From Halichondria panicea (Eukaryota > Porifera > Demospongiae > Suberitida > Halichondriidae), in the NCBI RefSeq assembly GCF_963675165.1, contig NC_087380.1:3773803-3837802 (forward strand): a DNA stretch of 64,000 nucleotides. Reading direction: 5' to 3'. Position 1 is the stretch's first letter; each line of letters starts with the position of its first letter. This document shows positions 10,930-22,315 of this stretch, one piece after another. The notes under the pieces are model-generated. The model was given only the letters and a program-made list of their open reading frames with translations. It did not search any database and had not been told where the DNA came from. The position numbers and the translations under genes are program-made.

Positions 10930-12556
10930 TTGTTTATGTAGACGTGCTACTTTCGTGAACAACTCAGCCCCTATAATGGTTAGGTCGGAGCCACTATCTA
11001 GCACACCTACTGCTGGGACTCCTTGAATCTGGACTGTGGCTCCTTTAGCACTACTACCCTGTGTACCAGTTGAACCTGTTCTCCGTCTGAGTCAGAGAGA
11101 AGCATTTCTAACATGTCCTCCATCCTATCAGATGCCTCAGGTTCTAACCCACTCATAGTCTGCACCGGGGCTGATTTCTGGCTGCCTGGTAGATTTCTAC
11201 CTCAGCTCTCTAGCTGTGCGTCTAGAGGGGCAGTTGTTGGCAAAATAACCGGGTTGATCACATACAAAACAGGTACGCTTATCGCTCTTACCATCACGTC
11301 TCTTCTCATTGAGGGTGTTGGTAAACCCATATCCTCTAGCTGGGAAGGTCTGGGGGGGTGGCTTCTGATACTGTTTCCTCTTCCTCAATTCCTGGAGCCT
11401 ACGCTCCTCACTCTTTGCTGCAATGCATAAAGCTGAATAGGAGTCAACGCCAGATACGCCTGGTGCTCTCATTATTTTCATAACGCAACCCCTCATGTAG
11501 TTGATCGTACAACAGGGCATCTCTGGCCTCTGCATTGATACCATCCCGCCCATAAGCTATGCGGAAAATCCGTTCTAGTCTGCGTATAAAGTCTCCGACA
11601 CTTTCTGTTTCTGACTGGACCGTGTGGCGAAAATCCTGTGCTGCTAGGGTTTTACTCCCTGGATCCAGTCTACACTTCAAAGTTTTTACAGCTAGTGAGT
11701 AAGTTGTCTTATTACTGTCGCTGATTAGCTCCCACTCCTGCAGGGCTCTACTTCGTAAGTGGCCTGCCAACTGGAGTAGGCGATCGCCTTCCGCCCATTC
11801 ATTCCACGTGGCTGCACGTTCTAGCGAAGGGAGCCAGTCGTCAAACCTAATGGCTTCATTCTCCCCAGTAAATGGTTCCACTGGTGGGGCCTTGCCTCGT
11901 CTATGGGCGTTACTTCTACGGGGTTGCTCAGTAAATATGTCCGATACAGTGGGAGATTCTCTTTCTCTTTCTCCGGTTATGCTAGGGGGACTGCCTGTAC
12001 TAGCAGCCCTAAGATGCTCAATCTTAGCTTCTGCTTCGGCTAATTGTTCATCAAACTCGGCCAACAATGCACATTGCTGGCCCCACAGTTCCTTGACCCT
12101 AGTGTTGGCTTTAGCAAGCCGTATCTTAAGTTCACTCACCTCTCTCTGAAGGCACTCGTTCAGAGAGCAGGCTTCGTCTAGTTGAGCGCGCAGGTCTCCG
12201 CCTCCTTCGCGTCCATCCTCTTCGGCAGGATCCTCTTCAGCAGGGACTTCTATCTGCAGAAACACTCCTTCAGCATCCATCAGCTCAATGGAGTCTTCAT
12301 CCAGCCTCACTTGAACGTTCCTTGGTTCGTGTCCCAACTCTTCCAGCTTGCCCTCCAGCATAGGGTAGGTGTCTGCCCTCGAGGCAGTCCCAGGTAGCCT
12401 CAGCTCCACGGCTATGCGTTTGATGACATCAGTCGGGAGCCTCGAGGAGTTCAACGAGTACAGTCTCCCTCGAGGTCTAGCACTTGGCAATAGCCCTTCG
12501 TCTCCAGTCGTCTCCTCGACGATTTCCGTGATCAGGCTCTCTGAGTCGTCTGCCAT
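10930..12556 (-). pseudogene. LTR-retrotransposon gag and protease remnant
   Basis: A 370-codon frame begins at ATG 12556 (MADDSESLITEIVEETTG). It has an N-terminal DNA-binding-like segment (SSRLPTDVIKRIAVELRLPG), a Glu-rich coiled coil, and a Gag core (FDDWLPSLERAATWNEWAEG … LAGHLRSRALQEWELI). The frame is lost near 11475-11485 and resumes one frame away as MRAPGVSGVDSYSALCIAAK, then a zinc knuckle CFVCDQPGYFANNC at about 11230-11275, where the usual histidine is tyrosine. An aspartic protease motif DSGSDLTIIG lies at about 10970-11005. Reverse transcriptase and integrase are absent and no LTRs were identified. It is Ty3/gypsy-like by domain order. It is a broken, 3'-truncated copy, and its products are not expected to work. 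Confidence 0.8.
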
Positions 12557-12946
12557 CTTGTTACTTAGCTCTAAAAGCTAATATCCTTGTGTAAGGTTAG
12601 TCTCGGCAGGTACCTCCACTGTTAAATAGCTCAATCACTCTTGATCATTAATGTCCATTTTCCACATGGCAAGACTATCTACACGCATGCGCACAACATT
12701 ATAATAGGAAGTCAACTATGTACACCCACACTAAGTGGGTGTACCTAATAACAAAGTACTATTACTATAGCGTTCATCGTTACATCACTTTGTTACATAC
12801 ACATGTACTTGCATACTATTTTTCCATAATTAATTTAGCCAATTTCTTATAATGGGATGTACACGTATTTACAAGGGATGAATATTATCATACCTTTAGC
12901 TTTGCTTCTTACTTGAGAACATGAATTGCCGCCAACAGATATCTTA

Positions 12947-13318
12947 ACCTCTGTTAAGGAGGGAATGTAAAATTATGATGTAATGTCGAAAATAAACTCT
13001 CACCTGTTTCTGTGGCCGGACGCTCCGATGAAGCTGGGAAATCTTATGAGCGTGGGCAGTTCTGACTCTGCAACAGGCATGATAGTACAACGAGTGTGTG
13101 TGTGGGTATATAAATTCATCCTTACTGACAGTAGTCTCAAAACGCAAGTTGACAGGCATCTCTACCTCTGTTAAAGAGGGAATGTAAAATCATGGTGTAA
13201 TGTCCCAAAATAAACTCTTACCCGTTTCTGTGGACGGACGCTCTGATGAAGCTTGGAAATCTTGGAGGCTAGTGGGCAGTTTTGACTCTGGACATGGTTG
13301 ATACAACAAGCGTGTGTA
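12947..13318 (-). repeat. Tandem duplication of an exon-like segment
   Basis: Segments 12947-13104 and 13164-13318 are diverged copies beginning ACCTCTGTTAA(A/G)GAGGGAA. Each holds a minus-strand stretch with acceptor and donor signals that can be read open (SELPTLIRFPSF in one, SKLPTSLQDFQASSERPSTE in the other). The style resembles the mini-exon gene at 1-5.4 kb, but I cannot show that they belong to it. Confidence 0.45.
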
Positions 13319-13866
13319 CATGTACATGTATGTTTAAGTTGAAACCCTGAATATCACCCAAGTTGTCTGGACATAATTATATGTGCGTGTGCTTGGGAAA
13401 CGGCATTATCACTATACACGTACTTACTGTACATGTACACGAGATCATACCCAATAGACTTATAATCTATAAATGCACATTGTTGTTAATTGTACTGTAT
13501 TTGCAGATCATAATATACAGTACGTGTAGGTACACTGTAAACATGTACAGCTAGTGCACTATTAATGAGGTACCGTCAATTCAATATGAACTTTGCACTC
13601 AAAGCATTTCTTCATCCTCTTGGAGCATTCTACAAAACAAATACATGTAATAGTGTTCCACGAATATTATGTTCTGTAATTTACAGCGGGTATATTATAT
13701 TTTTATTAGCTGTATTGTACCTCTGCAGAAAGAATGGCCACACGGTTTAATTGCAAAAACACGTCCTGGTTTTTTAGTCATCACACATGAGGCACTGTAT
13801 CGCAAAACTTTTCACAGGTTTCTGGATATAAAAAAATGTATAATAATAAATTATAGAATGAATACA

Positions 13867-15069
13867 TCATAATTCAGCTGACCTTGCAACCTTTGCACAC
13901 ATTCCACAAAGAACGGAATGATTACATGGCTTGAAAGTAATAACACCACATACGAAACATTGCACTTGGGCAGACTTAGAGGCTATATATATAAAAAAGA
14001 CAAAATAATAGTGACAGTCATACGGTACGTGTATATGTACATGTACACATGAAAATAAAATGACAGAACAAGTACACATGTACAAAATTGGCTTACGTTT
14101 AGTGATTCCCTTTGGTGCTTGTTTTTTCCCCTGGTCAGATGTTTCATCACACTTCAAGCCTACACTAGCATGACTCGAGATAACTCGGTTAGCAATTGTG
14201 TACAATGGCACAGTTTTTAGCTTTGGTGTAGGTAGATCAGCTACGTTACGCAGTGCTTTGGGAGGTTGTGGAACACAAAAGGTTGGAGAGGCCAGGAGAC
14301 GTAAATCAGATGAAGACATCATGTTATCAGAAACAGCATACCGTTTGAAAGGTGTGAATGTCACATTAGGAACAACATTGTCCCTAGGTTTCCTAGCCCC
14401 AGGGAAATAAATTGCTGTTCGGTCTAGTGGGTATATGCCTGTAATCGCAAATCCTGTGGCAATATTAGAGGCATGCAGTTATAGACTCTATCCATGCTTT
14501 CGAAAATAGTTGAACAAAGTTGTATGTATTGATTACGTAATCGTGGCACACTAGTTCCAATGGGCTTTAAAAGGCCCAAATACACCTTTGTCTAATGGTT
14601 GACTCAAATGCGTTGTGTTTGGGGGTAGTGTGAATAGGATCACTTCATTCTCGGTAGACAGTTGGATGGTATCTGTACAGTAGTGTGAACTGTGGCCGTC
14701 TAATAACAGCATGAGTGGTCGGCTTGCAGGAGCGTATCGAAGAAATATCTTTCGGAACCATGAATGGAATAAAACACTGTTCATCCAGCCTTTGTCCGAT
14801 AAACCATAATCAGTTCCTGGCAGTTCTCCGATGGTCAAATCAGGAGACAGAGTTTTTCGTCTCCATATTATGTATGGAGGTAGGCTCTGACCTGCAGCAC
14901 TGACACAAGCAGCAATTGATACTTGAGATTTGGAGCCACTCGACACACAATATGGGTTCTTTGATCCACGACAATTAACACTTTTGAGAGGTTTCAGATT
15001 CAAAGGAAAACCCGACTCATCCATATTATAGATAAGATCAGGGTAATCACAAAGGCCAGTTTCTTTCAA
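13867..15069 (-). pseudogene. Tigger/pogo-like DDE transposase, N-terminally truncated and frameshifted, with a RING-like tail
   Basis: Frame 15069-14551 carries the DDE_1 signature: NMDESGFPLN (first Asp), LMLLLDGHSSHYC (second Asp), and LSQPLDKGVFGPFK (third acidic residue). The N-terminal helix-turn-helix region is missing upstream of 15069. After a frameshift near 14550 the family continues with ATGFAITGIYPLDRTA and VTFTPFKRYAVSDNMM. A plausible intron (donor near 14094, acceptor near 13983) joins to a last exon with a Cys/His cluster CFVCGVITFKPCNHSVLC ending at TGA 13867. Such transposases cut and paste DNA with terminal TA duplication. This copy is damaged, but related short elements (25421-25603, 57115-57489) have pogo-like ends. 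Confidence 0.8.
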
Positions 15070-15296
15070 CGTAAGACTCAGCGTAATTTTTGAGGTCCTA
15101 AAGCATAGCTCTAGCTAGCTAAGTGAAAACTGAGCTAGACCACACCCATTTTCTCTAAATGTCTATACTAGCTGTAGAACATAAGCGCCACCATATTGGC
15201 TGAACGAATTTTGGGGGTTCTAAAAGATGCGACCCTTGGATTCGGAAGTGGAATTAATTTTGTTGGCACTGTAATTACATCAACTATGGTAGTGGT

Positions 15297-15385
15297 TAAT
15301 CTTTTCGTGGTTGCTGCTTGCAGGTAGGCAAGGTCGCTTCATTCATGGCTAAAATATAAAGACGAAAACCAACCGCTATACGATA
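15297..15385 (-). mobile_element. Fragment of the TACCGTATAGC MITE family
   Basis: TTTTCGTGGTTGCTGCTTGC followed by CAAGGTCGCTTCATTCATGG and ending CCGCTATACGATA matches half of the elements at 18773-18982 and 25160-25372. Confidence 0.65.
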
Positions 15386-16205
15386 TTTTAATGCAGCAAA
15401 AATTCTTGGTTCAGTGCAGTATGGTGCTAAAATTAGAGTCAGTGGCGCCTTTTAATATGTTTTATAATCCACACACATCATTTAAAATGACACATAGAAA
15501 TTGCTAGGGAGTAAAACATACCTTGATCCATTGTTCAATACCTGTAGAAGATTGGCCATCTTCTGTCTTCTTCTAGATTCGAATATTCTGGCTCATGTGT
15601 GCATGTGGTCAGATCAGAGATTATGTTATAGGCCTATAGCTATAAGCGCTATAATATTAGCGCTTATAGCTGGAGTATTGCTGACTCAGCACTTTACAAC
15701 CCTCACAAAGAAATGAGTGTAGCTCCGCTTTGCAGGGTCGCCTGATTCTGGGAATTGCTCCACTCTGTACTGCATTCTATCTACATTGTACTCAGCTTGT
15801 GTCAGTTTGTGTAGTTTGGCAGAAATGGGGATCGGTACGTTCTGGCGCAAATCGAATTATTTAGTAGTTTTTTCAAGTGATCACTGCTCGGACTGGAAGT
15901 GACTTGGCCTATCCAAGTTTTCGCTAGATAGTAGTCCCATAGCCATCTGTTAGTGTGTGTAATTAGTTTGAATCTATCTTGTTTTGTTCGTGCACTACAC
16001 GCCCTTTTTCCTGGCGCACTTTGATGTCTGACGGAGTTCGGCGACTTACTCTAACTGTTATGTGCATTTGTAAGTAGTATACAAGCTGACAAACGCATTT
16101 TCTTTTGTGCTCCTGAGTATTAAGTTAATTATTATACATACCTTTGGGAGAATAGCCATCTCGCAATAGTTTTCCAATCTTGCGACTGGGCTGGAGTTTC
16201 CGATC

Positions 16206-16413
16206 TACCTTAAGGTGACATATTTTAACAGGTAGATTTGTTTGCGTTTTTACAGTTTTGTACATTTTGCTGGTATAATTGTTTGTGAATGTCGATCTGG
16301 ATACATTAAACAAGAGGGCGGCCAATTATTTGCGAGTACTAATTTTTGCGATTTTACTCCATTCGCAGAAATAGCAGAAATTAATACACGCGAAAATATG
16401 TCACCTTAAGGTA
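16206..16413. mobile_element. MITE with 21-bp ends TACCTTAAGGTGACATATTT
   Basis: The left end at 16206 and its complement ending at 16413 are a perfect 21-bp inverted repeat. The interior has TGCGAGTACTAATTTTTGCG. A half copy of the same family ends at 25958 with the same CACCTTAAGGTA edge. Confidence 0.8.
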
Positions 16414-16689
16414 TGTCATATATATCAGTGCATAATTATAGTCTGGAGCGACAAGCTTCTACTGTATCCGGTCACCCTCGAGGTGGCTGTATCTCAGGAA
16501 ATAGCCGCGGCTTAAAACGACCTTACCTCGAATTTAATGACTACTTTTGCGGTTCTTATCTCGAGGATAATGCAATTTTATTTGCTAAACCACTGTCACC
16601 GTACTCTGTGACTCTCCTTCGGTGAGATCGGCCACCCCGAAAGGAAGTAAGAAGAGTTCATAAAGAGTGAGCATTTTTGGAGAATTTCA

Positions 16690-17183
16690 TCAGCACACAT
16701 TTTTGAGAATTAAAAGAGAGATTCCATTGTTGCTCCAATCATTCAGCCATTGTAGTTCTATTGTATCGGAGGTTGATTTCATCTGATGAGAGCATTTGGT
16801 GTCATCTGCAAAGATATGAATACTAGAGAAGTTAATGCTAAGAGGTAGATCATTGATATAGACCAGGAAAAAGCATATTGGCCCAAGGATACTGAGTTTG
16901 AAGAGAAGTTCCTCATGGGGTATATACTCGATCAAATGCTTTTAAGATAAAAAAGTATATTGTGTCATGCTGGCATATTTTTTCTAGGGACTCTTCAACG
17001 CATGACAAACAAGGTTGCAGGTCTCTCAGGAATCCATGATTGGCCATGCAATGAACCCAAACACCTTATCATAATAGCATATACTTCTACAATCCTTTCA
17101 AGAATCGAGCATAGAAGGGAGATTGGTCTGTAGTTTGAAATAAGGCTTTTGTCTCCAGACTTAAATATTGGTGTAATTTCCAC
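16690..17183 (-). pseudogene. Non-LTR reverse transcriptase fragments
   Basis: Two minus-strand frames carry parts of a LINE reverse transcriptase: ITPIFKSGDKSLISNYRPIS at about 17110-17180, and LVYINDLPLSINFSSIHIFA followed by DDTK (the F/YADD active-site box) at about 16790-16880. Palm pieces between them are missing and stops interrupt. It is a dead fragment, unlike the intact ORF at 30.1-31.9 kb. Confidence 0.8.
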
Positions 17184-17269
17184 TCCTTGGGAGCTTGCAG
17201 CTAGCCAGGCTTATTTTAAACAAAATAATGGCTTCAAATGGCTGCAAGTCAGCAGAGCCTTGCAGCTCT

Positions 17270-17610
17270 CTTCTCACTCTTGCAGCTATACCAATAGCTA
17301 GCGTTCTAGTGCAGAGCTAACTGCTAAGTAGAGTAGCAATACTCGGTGAACAAGTTTTACTACGGACTCTTCTGAAAAGGCTGCAATGGCATTCCAAGTA
17401 AGCAAAACTAGAAAACATGAAAAACTAGGCATAACTCAAGAACGAAGCTTTATTTTGCCAATCCACAAGTACGAATCCAAGAAAACATGACTAGAAGCCT
17501 ATAGAAACTCTTACTTGCACTTTGTTGATCCTTGAGCAGCTATAACAGTCTACACACACACAAACACCGGCACTAACGTATACATTGCTTGCGCATGCGC
17601 ACCGAGGCAT
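17270..17610 (+). repeat. Dispersed ~300-bp repeat family, copy 2
   Basis: Carries GCTAGCGTTCTAGTGCAGAG, GACTCTTCTGAAAAGGCTGC, CTAGAAGCCTATAGAAACTC, a CA-run and GCTTGCGCATGCGCAC. It is the fullest plus-strand member, with 50-60 bases more at its left end than copy 1. Confidence 0.85.
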
Positions 17611-18772
17611 AAAAACTTCCTCCATTTCTTTAGTAACATGAATTGTTGACAAGATATTGGCCACATAAAGTGGTGTATGTCACTATTACTCCCCAGTCAA
17701 CAACACTGTCTGAAAGAAGAAAAGACAATATTGTGTGGTCAATTATGGCTTTATTTATGCTTTATGTGGTTGACAAGTATGCCAGGGACTTCTTATAATT
17801 ATTATATTATGACGCGAGGCCACACCTATCTATCCTATCATCTAACCACATTTCCTTGTTTGTAATGTGCCAAGTTGATATAACGTGTTTGATCTAAGTA
17901 TGTTTGACATAATAATGGCAATGTTTTGTACATTGGCAGGACGATACAGAATCTGCGTAGTAAAACACTCCATCATCTAGCGCTTTTCATGACCATGAAC
18001 TCATATTTCACTTAAAGAGACAGCTTTGCATGTGTCATGTCACGTGACCATTTGATGGGTGGAGTTGATTGAAAACCGCTTGTCTAAAAAATACACCTCT
18101 ATATTATTACAAAACTCACCTCCTAAAAAATTGCGTCACCTATTTTTTCAAAAAGCACCTCTGTAAAAAAAACCGGCACCACGGCGCACCTCGGGTTAAT
18201 AATTGTGTGATTATGTGCAAGTACTAACAGTGATTCTGTTGTGTGGGGAGTATTATACGAGGTAGTCAATCTACAACCTCTATGTTTAGTTCAGTTCACC
18301 ATCCAATTCTCTGACTCTGGTTTCCTGTGGAGATACAACCATAGAACTAAAGGTATATGCTTGCAGTGGCGCACCATGTGATGGTGTGCAGTGTAGGCAG
18401 CCTCTCAATACACAGGCCTTCACTGTATACATGCATGCAATGCACTCTACCCCACCCACCCCACACTTACCCCCCTCCCCCCACCCACACACATACACAT
18501 GCACCCCCATGCACACACTGGAGTTGGAGTCTCTCCTGCCCGCATGCGTACGACCTGACCTACCAGCACTGGACCCAGAGGCAGAGGAAGTGGATTGATA
18601 GAGAGTGAGGGGACGAGGGGAGTGGGCGGGCACAGAAGGTGGGCGCTCTCTACAGTGACACCCTTAGGTCTATATTCACCACTTTATTGTATTTATGGAC
18701 TGATTTTGTGTGCTTACTGCTATTAAATTGTTCGTATAACGTTATTGAATTATTGTTATTTGTGAACGGTAA
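17611..18772. other. Non-coding stretch
   Basis: No gene is supported. The open frames here overlap a C/A-rich tract (18450-18510). A short piece ending PALDPEAEEVD then TGA at about 18560-18598 (+) could be a terminal exon but has no partner exon that I can find. Confidence 0.4.
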
Positions 18773-18982
18773 TACCGTATAGCTGGTAATCTTCGTGGGG
18801 CAAAATATTCGTGGTTTTTGTGGTTGGAGGTCTGACCATGAATATTTTACCCACGAATAAAGCGACCTTGCCTACCTTTACCTACAATCCAAGCAGCAAC
18901 CACGAAAATATTACCCACAAAATGTCTCAGTATTGCTGAACTACGAATATTTTGCCCCCCGAAAATTACCCGCTATACGGAA
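18773..18982 (+). mobile_element. MITE, TACCGTATAGC family
   Basis: Imperfect inverted ends TACCGTATAGCTGGTAATCT and ATTACCCGCTATACGGAA. The body contains repeated GTGGGGCAAAATATTCGTGG-type words in both orientations. It is homologous, in inverted orientation, to 25160-25372. Confidence 0.82.
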
Positions 18983-19079
18983 TTGATTAGCATGAGATCA
19001 TAATAGGATAGTGCAAAGAGATATTACGAAAGCCAAAGCCAAAAAATTCCATAAAAAGAAAGTACTTTCACGTTTATAG

Positions 19080-20371
19080 TTAAAAGGGTGCTATTTTGTT
19101 CAGTTTCACCATCACCTGTGCCATGCTGGGTCGATGGCTGGGCTCTCTCTTAGTGCAGTGGAGTATCAGCTCGTACACTGCAGGACGCTGCCTCTGTACT
19201 TGAAAAATCATGTCTCGATAATGTTCAGTACTAGGGAATCGACTAGCGGTCACCTCACAGAGGACAATACCGTAGCTGTACACATCGATCTTGACAGACT
19301 GTTTCAGAGGGGGAGTGAGAAGATCAAAGGCTTGAGGGATGACTTCAGGAGGGGAGTAGATTATGGCCCCCTCTCCCATCGTATGAGCATGCTGCAGGAA
19401 GTTGGCTGAGCCGAGGTCAGATACCTTCCCCTTCCACTGGTGGTTGGACATTCGCTGGAGGAGGACGTTTGGGGCACTTACATCGCGGTGGATAATGGGA
19501 TCGTAGCGCTGGTGCAGGTAGTCCAGAGCTAGGGCAATGTCCATGAAGATCGAGAGACGGTTTCCTGGGTCCAGTTGATTTCTCTCGTACGCTTGTCGGA
19601 GATTCATGTCCAAAAGCTCGGTGATGATGAGAGGAGGGGATCGATTCTCTCGGTTTTGATCATTAAAAATAGCACCAATGAATTGCACGAGGTTTGGGTG
19701 TCGCACTTCAGCCAATAGCCTCATTTCTCTCTCCATTTTCTCAATGTGAATTGGGTAGGCAATTTTTTCATGTAGTCGCTTGATAGCCACACTCACTGTT
19801 CCCTCCAGCACCTCCCCCCACCCTCCTTCGCCAATCCTCCTGCCAATTATCACTCTGTTGGCTGGAATCCTCCACACCTCTGTTTTGTGTGCTGCCAACT
19901 CTTTTGTCTTGCCTTCTAACTCACTCACTAGAGCTGTGATTCGAGCAGACAAGTCAGCTTCTCTTCTGTTGGCCTCAGCCAATTCACGATCTTTCACTTG
20001 TAAAAGTAATTGTGTAGCTTGCTCTCTTTGCTCTGCCAGCTGTGCTCTTTCCTCCGCATCTCCATGACGACGGTTAGCCTCAATCAAATGTTGATTTTTT
20101 CTAGCCAATTCATGATCTTTCTCTTGCAATTGTAGTTGGTGGCGATGTTCTGTGTCGTGCTCTCTCTGCTCTGCTGGTCGTAACTGTTGTTCCAGATCTA
20201 GAGCCCTCACCCGGCTGGTCTCACTGACTGATGAGGCATGAGCAGTTGCTCGTCTAATCTTCTTCTCACTCAGTCGCTGGGCGGAGCCTCTAGTGTCATT
20301 GTGGGCCACATTCATGAGATCCCACTTCCCAGCCGAGGTTTCAGCAACAGACGCTGAGGGTCCAGTCAACT
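19080..20371 (-). CDS. Coiled-coil TKL/tyrosine-kinase-like protein kinase (last exon)
   Basis: This is the terminal exon of a kinase gene. An acceptor CATGCAG precedes AGTTGACTGG at 20371, in phase 1, and no upstream coding exon was found. The N-terminal ~150 residues are Glu/Arg/Gln-rich heptads (HELARKNQHLIEANRRHGDA), a coiled coil. The kinase domain follows: glycine loop GRRIGEGGWGEVLEG, ATP lysine in VAIKRL, Glu in MEREMRLLAEVRHPNL, catalytic loop HRDVSAPN, DLG in place of DFG, an SPPE motif in place of APE, and VDVYSYG-like KIDVYSYGIVLCEV, ending in HRPSMAQVMVKLNKIAPF. All catalytic residues are present, so activity is likely. TKL-like kinases of this kind phosphorylate Ser/Thr or Tyr; substrate and location are unknown. 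The ORF opens at 20429, but I prefer the splice site. Confidence 0.85.
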
Positions 20372-20616
20372 CTGCATGTATAGGGAGGGATTTAAGGAAC
20401 AAATGTAACAGTATACGCCTTTGACACATGTATTGTGTGTACGCAGAGGAGGTTGGTCACATTCCAACGAAAGAATGTGCGTGCACGGAGAAAAAAGAAA
20501 AGTACACGGAAATCTACAGAGACAAGTATGAAAAGTAGCTATCCTAGCTAAAGCTAAAAGGCTGCAAACGATTGTAGCACTCTAGCAAATTATGCTAACA
20601 ATACCCAGTCACATTA

Positions 20617-22315
20617 CAGTGGTGGATGCAGGAAATGTAAAAGGGTGGTTCCTGAAGGACAATGAGCCCGAAGGGTGAGTTGTATCCCCGCGCAGTTACG
20701 CCCACTTCCGGTCTAACCTCCGCCCATTTCTGGTCACGCGAGAGCCCTGTACTCCCGAGCAGGCTGCAGTAGAGTTAGAGGAAAAACTTGAGACTGCTGA
20801 TATTACATCCTGCTGTGACTCTGAGCCTATTATTATGCCTTGGTGCGCATGCGCAAGCGAGGTGTACGGTAGTGTGTTTGTGTGTCTGTGCTGTATGTCT
20901 GTGTATCTGTGTGTGTGTGTGTGTAGACTGCTACAGTTGCTCAAGGATGAATCAAGTGCAAGTAAGAGTTTCTATAGGCTTCTAGTCATGTTTACTTGGA
21001 TTTTAATTAGTGGATTTGCAAAATAATGCTTTGTTCTCAGGTTATGCTTAGTTTTGCTTACTTGGAATGCCATTGCAACCTTTTCAGAAGAGCACGTAGC
21101 CAAACTTGTTTTCCGAATGTTGCTACTCTACTTAGTAGTTAGCTCTGTACTAGAACGCTAGCTATTGGTAGCTGCAAGAGTGAGAAGAGAGCTGCAAGGC
21201 TCTATGGCAGCCTAGCCATTAATTTTAGACTTGAACTTTTGGCATCAATCGCTTTTAACAACAATCATGGTCGATCATTACCCACTCTTTAAGTTTGCAT
21301 GCATGATTGGACTCCAGAGGAGGTTGGCCACGCGTCATCAATCATGTGACATTCCTAAGGTCTCTGCTCACGTTACCATAGATACCGAATAACTGTAATA
21401 AAAAAGCTATGGATACTTTTGCTTTGCTGACTTGTAACACCGGACTAGCTGTGTCTGTTGTCTGGCTGGACCAAGATTAGCTAGACTATAGGGTAGAGTA
21501 TAGTTCAGCGGTGCTGTATGCAGCTTGCATTGTACTGGCTGGCAAGAATCTAGTAAACACTGTATGCACTGATAACTCGCCAGAATAGAGGGGATCGGTG
21601 GGGATCGGGTTAGTTAATGAAAGTTTTATACCAAAAGAAGCCAGAGAGGCACATAAAGTTTGCCTTCAGTCTCTAATGACCGTGCAACATCAGCTAGAAG
21701 TTTACATAGAACTCATTGTCAATTTTTGTGCCAGCTCAGCAAAAAAAGTGGTGCACGTGATCGTGTCCAACCTCCTCTGATTGGACTCTGCTATTAGTAG
21801 CTTTATCATAGTGTTATGTAGCTTTGGCATCTCCACTGAGGAATCAGCACCTGCGGTGCTTTTTATTTTAGTTTTTGTATATTGTTTTAGTGTCTGTTGC
21901 ATTTGAAACTTTATTTGCTTTGAGATTGGCATTAGCTACAACACTTGGTCTCTTCAATGTTTAAAGTCTTCTCCTCATTTCATTGCTCATAATAATAAAT
22001 CATAGAAGCTAGAGCTAGCTAGTCTGGTCTGGCTGAATGACCACCACATGATATCGGAAATTCCCATCTCTGTTCAGGGAGCTTCCCTCAATTTTGCTGT
22101 TATTGCATCATTATTTGCAAAGCGATCCAGTTGAGAAAGACTGAAAAGCTGCCACTGGATTTAGCTATATAGCTTCTGTTTGTTCTAGCAGGTATTGACC
22201 TTACTACATCTATTCATTAGAATAGGTAAAATATGACTGTAAATGACTGTAGATTGCTAAACATCAATCCGAGCAAAAGGGGGATTCCTTTGCTCCCCCC
22301 CTGGATCCGCCACTG
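20617..22315. mobile_element. Probable hAT-like non-autonomous element
   Basis: CAGTGGTGGATGCAGG at the left and CCTGGATCCGCCACTG at the right are near-perfect inverted ends of a type common in hAT transposons. Sub-terminal AAAAGGG/TTCC words also mirror each other. No transposase was found in the 1.7 kb, which instead contains a copy of the dispersed repeat family. I see no clear 8-bp target duplication, so the boundaries are tentative. Confidence 0.5.
20840..21215 (-). repeat. Dispersed ~300-bp repeat family, copy 3 (inverted)
   Basis: The reverse complement matches copy 2 from CTCTTCTCACTCTTGCAGCT through GACTAGAAGCCTATAGAAACTC-type sequence to GCTTGCGCATGCGCACC. Confidence 0.85.

Noticed and set aside
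10519-14364. Possible homology between KPYSVSDKSMYSVLDLRK (10.8 kb) and KRYAVSDNMMSSSDLRLL (14.3 kb)
   Set aside because: The similarity is limited to about 18 residues and the flanks do not align; likely chance.
18286-18633. Overlapping ORFs on both strands near 18.3-18.6 kb
   Set aside because: They span a C/A-rich simple tract, have no partner exons, and their frames are not supported by splice signals beyond a weak terminal piece.
20696-20944. 82-codon minus-strand ORF as the 5' exon of the kinase
   Set aside because: No in-phase donor to the acceptor at 20371 was found and it overlaps the dispersed repeat.
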